A stretch of 64,000 bases of DNA from Chlorops oryzae (taxonomy: Eukaryota; Arthropoda; Insecta; Diptera; Chloropidae). Location of the stretch: contig CM035807.1 of NCBI GenBank assembly GCA_020466095.1, forward strand, positions 40,868,496 through 40,932,495, written 5' to 3'. How positions within the stretch are numbered: the first letter of the stretch is position 1; each line of letters opens with the position of its first letter. Made by a program: the position numbers and the translations under genes. Below are positions 55,429-64,000 of the stretch, one piece after another. A model generated the notes under the pieces. The model was not told the origin of the DNA, did not search any database, and worked only from the letters and a program-made list of their open reading frames with translations.

Positions 55429-55831
55429 ATGGACAAATTAAAGACGCAGCCGAAGTATGAAGAGTATAAAAATAAAAAGGCAGCCGCTATGAGAAGATGC
55501 CGAAAAAATGCGAAAGAAAAGGAAAAGAACATGCCCCATGCAGTTCCCATGGAGTCGCAACTATCATGGGTGTTATGGAAGCAGAGTACAAGCGCCAAGC
55601 GTATTATAAAGTACGAAGGAAACGGATCGCTAGCTGATTTAATTTCCCACACCAAAACTTTATGGCTACCATTCTTGAAGCACAGCTTTAACAAGCGGCA
55701 GCACTCCAACATATTTATTGAGCATGATCGTGAAAGAGTGTTGAGTCTTGAATTTTCGAATGCAGGTCTCCTTCAAGTTCACTTCGCTGAGAATTTTGTA
55801 TGCAAAAATCAGGACGAAGTGCAAAACGCAC
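55429..55831 (+). pseudogene. Fragment of an uncharacterised TE-like protein, fused to an LTR
   Basis: A basic N-terminus (KNKKAAAMRRCRKNAKEKEK) joins directly to a conserved C-terminal block: LSWVLWKQ, LPFLKHSFNKRQHSNIF, VHFAENFVCKNQDEVQNA. The block resembles a widespread invertebrate family of unnamed proteins (FIKRQQ, DFAEN, QDEIQ motifs) that looks transposon-derived; the catalytic continuation after QDEVQ is missing. The frame stays open to 56016 only because it reads into the LTR of element C, which begins at 55832. It lies just upstream of and opposite to the lobo exons. Confidence 0.5.
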
Positions 55832-56436
55832 TGTCCGTTTTTCGCCGCAGCCGCTTTGGAGGCGAGCCTTTAGCCGAATCACTTTTTAACGAAACTTTTC
55901 TGCTCTCACGCTCGACAGCTCGACCTTCAGCGACGACGGCACAGTCTTCGATGAATGGAAACGGAGTGCGCGTCCCGATCCGCAATAGTGAAAAAACCAA
56001 CCGCCAAAATTCATAAAAAATCGCAAATTATAAAAAAAGAGAAACCAAAACCAACATCACAAATTAATAATTTTATAAACAACAAAATCATAAGTAAGAC
56101 TCAAGTGAACTAAAAAGTGCACAAAAAAGTGAATTAAAATTTTCTTATGCGTAAGTCGCCACGAAGGCAAATTTAAGTTTAAACGTACAATTTATTTTTT
56201 GTGTTCGCATTGAATATCATTCGCCACGAAGGCTGAAACTTATATTTCGTTGTCCAAATTTCTCCATAAGAGGAAACGCCAAGAAGGCGCTAATTTTCAA
56301 TTATTATTTAAATAAACGTAAATCCAAATCCGCGTCGCGCAAACGCCAGGAAATCCATCACACATCCAGAGAAGTTGCATCGCTTCGCCGTTATAACAAC
56401 CAGGTACGTTTGCACTTACTGTCCCTAAGAGTAACA
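55832..56436 (+). repeat. Element C 5' LTR
   Basis: Starts tgtccgtttttcgccgcagc, ends ctaagagtaaca. Within it, units of the type gccacgaaggc occur at about 56157 and 56222, with a variant (gccaagaaggc) at 56278. Confidence 0.9.
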
Positions 56437-57645
56437 TTTGGCGATCCCGTGCCAGGAGCCTGGAATCAGGTTCTTGAGGACCAATCTGTGAGTACAATGG
56501 AAAGTACGCCACGTGCATCACGCCCTGACCTTCAGTCGCCCTGGTACAGTTTCAAGGGCACGGACTAACGGTCAAAGCGCGTGCAACAGATCACGCAATA
56601 AAAGCGTGGACGATCCCCCCTGCATACCCGTTTGTCTATCAGTGTAAACGGTGGTTTTTTTTTGGCAAGGCACAATAGTGTGACTACAACAGCAACATAG
56701 TAGCCAGGCGACGTGCGGTCTAGTTGTCATTTTCTCGTTCCCGGTAGTTGAGAACGAAGAGAGAGAGCCGGCCGGCGAGCGAATTGATTTTTTATCCCTC
56801 TTTTCGGCTCTCTGAAGGGCTTTACGTTTATTGCTTTATTTGCTCTTTCTGCGTGAGAGTTTCGTTGTGCGTTCGAACAAAGAACACCGCGCAATTGTCC
56901 ATAGCAAGCGCCCGTGCATGCGAGTTGACAGACCTACATATATATACATATACATATGTGCATCGTGAAAAGCACACTAGGTATTGCGTAGGTCAGCTTC
57001 GCCACAGTGTGTCGAAAGTTGCGATAGCGATCGAACATCGGACATATATCGACCAACCGTGTATGCTCGAAATTAGAAACTGTTTGACGGTCGGTAACGT
57101 ATCCGTGCATTCTACAGAACCTAGGTATATGCGTCGATATTGGTGCGCTGCTATCACTGCATACAGAAGTCGGTCACGCAGGGAGTTGTGAAATTGGTAT
57201 GCAAGCTTTGCTTTTCGAACAAAGCAATTGAATCGAATTTGAAAACAGATGATTTTATGCAAAACCTTTGCGAATAAATAAAAGTATTGAAGTTTGCATC
57301 TTGTGGTGATTTTATTTATTATATTGAAACGATTTGTTTTTCTTTAATTGAATTTGGGGTTGCAGGAAAATTGTGGAGTGTTGCGAAGGTTAAGGTAAAC
57401 AGATTTGAGGTACGCTACGGTCGGCATTGGTCGCATATACGCACTGCGGTTGCCGTTCTATCACTTGTATTGTTCCTTTTCGGCCGAGGTTTTTATCTCT
57501 TTTTCACAACAGGCATCCAGCTCAAAGGCCGGCGATAATTTAAGTTTGCTCTCATTTTTAACGGTGAATTGATCGAGCTTGCATTGAATTCTTCGGACAG
57601 TTATCTTGTCAGAATCGGGTTTCGTGATCAACATCCGTAAACAAT
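56437..57645 (+). other. Element C primer site and untranslated leader
   Basis: Begins with the primer-binding stretch (56437-56454). About 1.2 kb without a credible gag frame. The 147-residue frame at 56748-57191 shows no family resemblance and lacks support. Confidence 0.6.
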
Positions 57646-59125
57646 ATGGATCCCTTACGGCATTTTCACTCCGCGGTAGCTGAGCTCAAGAACATGTGCG
57701 ATGCAGCCATGAACAGCGATCCAATGAATCAAAGCGAGCAATTGCTGGAGATTAAAATCGAACAACTGATGTACGACTGGAATGAAGTGCGTCAAACGTA
57801 TCGAGCAGCGGTCTATAAAGGAGCCTGGAGTCCAGAGGCGGCCGATTCAGCGGAAATTAGTTATCACGAGTGTCGCGATCTTCAGATGATAGCCAGAGCT
57901 AAGCTTCAAGAGCTGTTACGAGAAATCACCCCCCAGCATCCACCGCTGACGAGCACTCGGGTAACTCCTCCACCTAACGACTTTCATGGAGAAGACAATT
58001 TCATCAGGGTACCACCGTGTGATACTGAAGTTTTTGCTGGTGGCTATAGTGAATGGCCAGCATTTCGAGACATGTTCACCGCGGTTTACGTCAATCACCC
58101 TCGGCTGTCACCAGTGCAAAAGTTATACCATCTTCGCAGCAAGACGATGGGAGCAGCGGGTGCTATCGTTAAAGGCTATCCGTTGTTTGGCGACAACTTT
58201 ACGAATGCGTGGGAGGCTCTTAAGGCGCGATATGAGAACAAACGCATCCTCGTCGATCATCAATTAAAAAATTTATTCGACCTGCCTGCTATCCCAGATG
58301 TAACGCCGGAAGGAATCCTGCGCATACAAACAACCGTCAACGATTGCCTCAAGATGCTGTCGAGTCATGGAGTCGTGGATATTTTGGATGCTCTGCTCGT
58401 TCATTTCTGTTCCAGGCGTCTTCCGGCGCAAACGATCGCACATTGGGAACAGTCATTGGCGTCACATCAAGAGGTGCCAACGTGGCCACAAATGAATGCC
58501 CTTTTTGACTAAGCGATATGAAGTTGTTGAACGCCTTTCCAGCTTTAATGCATTGGAGGCTCCCCATCCCGCTGTAAAACCCGAAGTGCCTTCGACGAAC
58601 GTGTTTCTCGCCCAAGAGCGGACCAATGGAGTCTGCGTCCTCTGTCGCGGCAACCATCCTCTACGCCAATGTGATGTGTTTCTCAATATGTCGGTCGACG
58701 AACGTGTCCAAGCTGTTTCGCAGCACCATCGATGTCTCAACTGCCTTTCGGCTGGTCATCAGAAGGCAAAGTGTAATAGTACCTTCCGTTGCGCAAAGTG
58801 CAAAAAATCGCATCATACGCTTCTTCATTTTCCAAATCCAACGGCTACACAAAAGGGTCACGGATCTTCAACCACCCCGACGCCTCTTCAGGCTGACGGC
58901 CCGTCTACGAGGAGCCATCCGGCGCAGGCTTCCGCGCCACCGAAGACTTCGAATTTTGTAATCGCCAACGGATCCTCTACTTCACAAGCACATGCGCACG
59001 TATCGATTAGCCAGACGCAAGTACTTTTGCCGACCGCGCTCACACACATATTGCATCAAGGAGAGCGCTTCTCGACCAAGGGTCTCAAAGGACATTTATT
59101 ACGGAACGGATGCAGCTCCAATTGA
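57646..59125 (+). pseudogene. Element C Gag and zinc fingers
   Basis: Gag starts at MDPLRHFHSAVAELKNM. The DUF1759 core (FAGGYSEWPAFRDMFTAVY, LYHLRSKTMGAAGAIVKGY) lies at residues 143-200. The frame breaks at a T run (about 58500) and continues in 58496-59125 with the nucleocapsid: CVLCRGNHPLRQC, CLNCLSAGHQKAKC and CAKCKKSHHTLLH, then a Ser/Pro/Thr-rich linker to the protease. Near 59070-59085 the frame slips again. The ALIDSGS-like protease active site expected just before SQRTFITERM (readable in another frame) is missing, a small deletion. Confidence 0.88.
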
Positions 59126-59208
59126 ATCTTCCAACTACGCCCAAAGTGTGCAACGGATCCTGTATGGGCGGTCAGTGCACCCAAGTTGCAAAAAAATAGT
59201 ATTCCATC

Positions 59209-62200
59209 ATGCTCGCATCGCCTCGTTCTACGTTCGAGGATCAGATCGACGCCGTGGTGTTACCAAAGTTGACAAATTGGCTTCCAGCCAAACGGGTCTC
59301 CAACATGGATCCCCAAGAGCTTTCATCGCTTGAGCTCGCCGACCCCCACTTCATGAATCCAGGCCGCATCGATATGGTCATCGGATCCGATATTATGCCT
59401 AAATTACTACGACCTGGTGTCAAAATGAATGTCGGAGGGAGTCTCGTAGCACAAAATTCAGTTTTCGGGTGGTATTTGAGTGGGCCCATCGCCAGCGAAT
59501 CCACCGAAGCGTTTACGAAGCAGGTCTCCTCCGGAGACAACCATGAGTCGCTCTCCGAGCTACTCAAATGGTTTTGGGAACATGAAGAGGTTCCACATTC
59601 CCCTCCGCCTCTTTCAGAGGACGTTTATTGTGAAGAGCTTTATGCTCAAACCACCGTTAAGAATTCCGAAGGTAGATATGTCGTACGTCTACCATTTAAG
59701 GTCGAATTTTCCAAATCCGCCTTACGCTTAGGTGCATCGCGATTCGGAGCGCTGACGCAATACCAGAGCCTGGAGAGAAGACTTGCGAAGCAGCCTCTTA
59801 TGGGCGACACTTATAATTGCGTGTTAGCAGAGTATCTAAAATATGATCACATGGAGCCATGCTCCAATTCTGAAATTATACACGACAATAATTTCCTTTC
59901 TTTTTATCTTCCCCATCATGCAGTGATGAAGCCAGAGAGTACCTCCACCAAAGTGCGCGTCGTTTTCAATGCGTCACAGAAAACCTCGTCATCCTTATCA
60001 TTGAACGATGTGCTTCATGTCGGACCAGTGCTCCAAGCGGATTTGGTCATCCTTTTGCTCAACTGGAGGCTCTATCGATTCGTGTTTAACGGCGACATAG
60101 AGAAGATGTATCGACAGATACAGGTGCATGAAGAGGATCGAGCATTTCAACGCATCCTATTTCGCGAGGAAGAGACTGGACCGGTCAAGGATTATGAATT
60201 GAAAACTGTGACGTTTAAAGTCAACTGTGCTCCATATTTGGCCATTCGAACGCTTCATCAATTAGCAAACGACTCGGCGCACGACGCTCCTCAAGCAGCA
60301 TTCATTTTGAAGAATGAAACGTACGTCGACGACGTCCTATCAGGCGGCCATACACTCGAAGCGGCATGTACAGCAAAAACGCAACTCATTCGCACCCTCG
60401 GCTCTGCGGGATTTCCGTTGAAGAAGATGACCGCGAATCATGCCGAACTATTAAGGGATGTCGCATCTTCACACCTGCTGGATGCCGAATTTTTGAAATT
60501 TAAATCTGCCAGCGACGCAAAAATGTTGGGGATCCGCTGGAATGCCATTGCTGATCGTTTTCCATACAAGTTGAGCGCTCATGCCAAGGTTCTTATGCAA
60601 AAGCTGTGGCTCGAAGGCACTGAATGGGATCAGCGGGTGTCGAATAAGGCTTTGGAACGCTGGAACGCTTTCGTCATTGATTTGGCATTCATCGAGCAAA
60701 TTTAAATTCCGAGATGGGTGCACTACGATCCTACGGTCACAGTTCAGCTCCACGGATTCTGCGATGCATCGGAGCGAGCATATTGTGTAGCAGTCTACCT
60801 CCGCATCGAGAGTCCCAACCAAGTTTTTGCTCACTTGCTTACGGCGAAATCTAAGGTGGCTCCGTTGCAAACTGTCAGCCTACCGCGCCTCGTGCTCTGC
60901 GCCGCCGTTCTTCTGTCCAGACTAATTAAATCTATCAACGCTCAGCTTCATATTCACGAACATCAAACGGTTTTATGGTCAGACGCCTCGATCGTCCTGG
61001 CATGGCTGAAACGTCCTCCGAATGCATGGAAAACTTACGTCGCCAATCGAATTTCCCAAATTCTGACCAACGTTGGCAACACTCCATTGCGCCATGTGCG
61101 ATCGCGAGACAATCCAGCTGATTTGGGTACCCGAGGGATGCTAGCTCAAGATCTCGGTGAAAATTCGCTTTGGTGGCAAGGTCCGTCATGGCTCGTGAAA
61201 TCGCCAGACGAATGGCCTCAGTTTGAACCCCCATCATCTGCGACCGTTGAAGAGCGGAAGGCGACTGCATTCACCGTCACGACAAAATCGGAAGACTTTC
61301 TCGCTAGATTTTCGTCATATGATCGAGCGCTTCGAGTCATCGGCTACGTAATGCGTTTCTCTAGACAAGCGCGAAAAGAGATGGTACCAAATCCCAACAC
61401 ACTTATACTGTCACAAGATGAGCTGACGATGGTGAGAAATCGTTTAATTTTATTTTCACAAACATTTCATTATCCACTCGAGTATCAGGATCTCAGTGAA
61501 GGAAAACCACTCGGAAAGAAGAGCGAGCTGTTATCGCTGAACCCTATGCTTGACGATGATGGTCTGCTGCGCGTCAATGGCCGGCTTATTCATGCAGATC
61601 TTACGATAGACGAGAGATATCCGATCATCATACCTGCCGCCTCCACGTTTTGCCGCTTGTATTTGGACTTCGCACATAAAACGCTCCTGCATGGCGGCGC
61701 TCAACTCATGTTTCGCATGGTGCGACAGAATTTTTACATCGCGCGATTAAAACGAAAAATAAAGAGCTGCATCACTCGCTGTCATACGTGCACCATCCTT
61801 AAGCAACGAGTGAAGACTCAGATAATGGCCGCTCTGCCAGACGAAAGATCAACGTTGTCGCTACCGTTTACGCATACCGGCGTCGACTTTGATGGACCGT
61901 TTGATATCAAAGCCTCCACTCTTCGAACAGCACCATATCTCAAGGGCTACGTCTGCGTATTTGTGTGTTTCGCCACTAAGGCGGTCCACCTCGAATTATG
62001 CTCGGAGTTGTCCACTATGTCGTTCCGAGCCGCATTCGATCGATTCGTAGGGCGCCGGGGACTTCCTAAGAGAATTTTCTCCGACAACGGCCGAAATTTC
62101 CTTTGGCGCCAAAAATGCTTTAGATGCCGAATTCGCCAAATTCCTTTCGCGTGCTGCTGACGACCTTCAACAGAAATATTCCCTGCAAGGATTCGAATGG

Positions 62201-62786
62201 CATCTGATCCCCCCACGCACCTCATATGGGCGGATTATGGGAGGCGGCGGTTAAAAGTTTTAAGATCCACTTCGTCAAGGTAGCTGGTCCGCACAAATTC
62301 TCGTTTGAAGAATTCGCCACGTTGTTGGCACGAATCCAAGGAGTCTTGAACTCGCGTCCGCTCACGCCAATGTCAGATGATCCTTCAGACCTATTAGCAC
62401 TGACACCTGGGCACTTCCTCCGAGGAGCTCCACTTACCGCTTGGCCTGAAGAATCACACGCTGATTTGCCGCTCACTACGCGATGGGAGAAAGTAAAAAT
62501 TCTACATCACCGCTTCGCTCAAGGGTGGAAAATGGAATATCTCTTAAATCTACATAAGAGAGATAAATGGAAGATGCCGCAACCGAATTTAAAGGTTGGC
62601 GACTTCGTCGTCCTCCTGGATGCTCAGCTGCCACCATTTGAGTGGAGAAAGGGAAGAATCGTTCAAGTGCACCCGGGAGATGATGGTCTTGTGCGCATTG
62701 TAGACGTCAAAACACAATTTGGAATCATCACAAGGCCGATTACAAAGCTCTGCCTCTTGCCAGTCGAATTACCAGAAACATTATGA
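59209..62786 (+). pseudogene. Element C Pol: RT, RNase H, integrase
   Basis: 59209-60705 has the protease-RT link (MVIGSDIMPKLL), RT (NGDIEKMYRQIQVHEEDR) and the catalytic ETYVDDVLSGG. The segment normally lying between FPYKLS and AKVLMQKLWLEG is absent (about 60575). A TAA at 60703-60705 separates this from 60718-62160, in the same frame, with RNase H (HGFCDASERAYCVAVY, KVAPLQTVSLPRL, DNPADLGTRG) and integrase (HHCC near 61740-61800; TGVDFDGPF; FSDNGRNF). The frame slips near 62105 and 62220, then 62226-62786 gives the integrase end (MGGLWEAAVKSFK) and DUF5641 (LKVGDFVVLL). Confidence 0.88.
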
Positions 62787-62885
62787 CTAGTATTCCTCAT
62801 CCCTTCGCAACACTCCCCCCTTCCCCTCTCTTTGTTTATCATTTCGCATCTGCTCATCCGTGTCTCCTATTCATTTCAGAGTGCC

Positions 62886-63605
62886 ATGGAAGGACGACGG
62901 GCATGTGTGGTGTGCGATAGGGCCCACGGACTGAGTCGCTGTCGCCGCTTCCGCCGCTGGGCCATTGAGAAGCGGTTGCTGACGATCCAGCAGCAAAAAT
63001 GCGGTTTCCGCTGTCTATCCGCATTGCATCTGCGGAAGGACTGCCCAAAGCAACACGGATGCAAAATATGTGACGAAGAGCATCACACTTTGATCCAATA
63101 ACGGTTTCGATCGCCGTCGCCTCCTGAACCCGGCCCGTGGCAGCCCCGGAGGGCCCGGGATGCGGAAGGTTCAGTGGTCCCAGGTCGTCGGCATCGATCG
63201 CGCCGGCGCTGGAATCATCCAAATCCACGCCACCGGTCAGAAGGCGGTAATACACCCCGTCGTTGGCACCAGTCGTCGATCAACGAGCGAAGCCCATCCC
63301 ACCGTCGGGCTAACTCCACGGGCACGCATCGGCCCCGCCATCAGCATTGGACATCAACACCTGTACGATCGCCGTCGCCGCCACTGATTCGTCGTCCTTC
63401 GCCAACCAGACCTGCAGGCCGAAGAAGTCGCGCTCGGAGAAATGCTGCGAGTGTCCGTTTTGCCCCCTTGTCCATCCGCTTCAACCGTGCGTCCCTGTCT
63501 CCACCATCCGACTGGGAGTGGCAGGCCCCCACAGCTGCGGACCGGGCCCTCGTCCAGGAGGTGATGCAGGAAGTCCGGGAGTTCCTGCGCAGCCGGCGCA
63601 GGTAA
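62886..63605 (+). pseudogene. Element C third frame: nucleocapsid-like fingers plus Arg-rich tail
   Basis: After pol, a frame opens at MEGRRACVVCDRAHG and carries three zinc-binding units: CVVCDRAHGLSRC (C-x2-C-x3-H-x4-C), a second with CLSALHLRKDC, and CKICDEEHHTL. These match unit for unit the fingers of the element's own Gag (CVLCRGNHPLRQC, CLNCLSAGHQKAKC, CAKCKKSHHTL). A TAA at codon 72 (63099-63101) interrupts it. The same frame goes on to 63605 as an Arg/Pro/Ser-rich tail ending EVREFLRSRRR, just before the 3' LTR. It is not env-like: no signal peptide or membrane segment. An RNA-binding role is inferred from the fingers. The ATG lies downstream of the pol stop with a 100-base gap. Confidence 0.7.
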
Positions 63606-63643
63606 GCAAGAAATATCTATTGCGTAGCGCATGGCGGGCAGTA

Positions 63644-64000
63644 TGTCCGTTTTTCGCCGCAGCCGCTTTGGAGGCGAGCCTTTAGCCGAATCACTTTTTA
63701 ACGAAACTTTTCTGCTCTCACGCTCGACAGCTCGACCTCCAGCGACGACGGCACGGTCTTCGATGAATGGAAACGGAGTGCGCGTCGCGATCCGCAAGTG
63801 AAAAAACAAACCGCCAAAATTCATAAAAAATCGCAAATTATAAAAAAAAGAGAAACCAAAACCAACATCACAAATTAATAATTTTATAAACAACAAAATC
63901 ATAAGTAAGACTCAAGTGAACTAAAAAGTGCACAAAAAAGTGAATTAAAATTTTCTTATGCGTAAGTCGCCACGAAGGCAAATTTAAGTTTAAACGTACA
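63644..64000 (+). repeat. Element C 3' LTR, partial
   Basis: First 357 bp, matching 55832 onward with a few differences (for example cgtcgcgatccgcaagtg against cgtcccgatccgcaatag). It ends at the window edge. Confidence 0.92.

Larger units (their letters stand above)
55832..64000 (+). mobile_element. BEL/Pao element C (3' LTR runs off the window)
   Basis: 5' LTR 55832-56436; 3' LTR from 63644, the first 357 bp being visible. The primer-site stretch tttggcgatcccgtgcca follows the 5' LTR, as in other BEL elements. gag, pol and an additional third frame follow. The inferred left target bases are cgcac at 55827-55831; the right side is outside the window. The LTRs are very similar, so the copy is not old, but its coding part has many lesions. 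Confidence 0.92.

Noticed and set aside
56748..57191. 147-residue frame in the element C leader
   Set aside because: No domain, odd composition, and upstream of the clear gag start at 57646.
63354..63902. 182-residue minus-strand frame at the window end
   Set aside because: Antisense to the third frame and the 3' LTR of element C; its sequence mirrors a similar antisense frame in the 5' LTR (56000-55809).

Overview
The window looks like transposon-dense nuclear DNA of a higher fly. It is AT-rich, has spliced genes with GT/AG junctions, and carries dipteran-type mobile elements: an irritans-type mariner, BEL/Pao, copia and Ty3/gypsy LTR elements, and Jockey-like and RNase H-bearing LINEs. A large, TE-swollen fruit-fly (tephritid-like) genome is my inference; no species marker is present. 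There are no prokaryotic operons, rRNA genes or CRISPR arrays. Layout: 1-950 holds a 148-bp palindrome. 953-8393 is a PIF/Harbinger transposon with TAA target duplications, carrying antiparallel, interlocked transposase and MADF/Myb-like genes and an inserted, uninterrupted mariner (1537-2818). 8568-11027 is a pogo-type transposon with a PHD finger. 12615-18960 is a three-level nest: a dispersed repeat split by a foldback element, which is split by a young copia element. 19425-19668 is a tRNA-derived SINE, 19970-20862 a relic of an uncharacterised TE-protein family, and 21560-24945 a dead LINE carrying a hAT-type MITE. 25543-35441 is a rearranged BEL/Pao element: its gag is split by a solo LTR, its RT is fused to an inverted LTR, and that LTR is split by a second BEL element (29753-35267). 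35770-36091 is a LINE 3' end whose tail resembles that of the SINE. 36351-41538 is a Ty3/gypsy element on the minus strand. The one confident host gene is the 3' half of the ciliary dynein-regulatory-complex gene DRC7 (Drosophila lost boys, lobo) on the minus strand. Five exons lie between 43433 and about 55350. One 9.3-kb intron holds a hAT-like element, a mariner very like Himar1, a gypsy relic and a 3'-truncated Jockey-like LINE. From 55832 to the window end is a BEL/Pao element whose 3' LTR runs off the edge; it carries an extra reading frame after pol that repeats the nucleocapsid zinc-finger pattern of its own gag. Most elements are dead through frameshifts, stops or deletions. The mariner at 1683-2744 has an uninterrupted reading frame, and the copia element has a single stop codon. 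The genes do not form a joint pathway. The logic of the region is serial insertion, and the target-site duplications let the order be read: host intron or older repeat first, then successive insertions.
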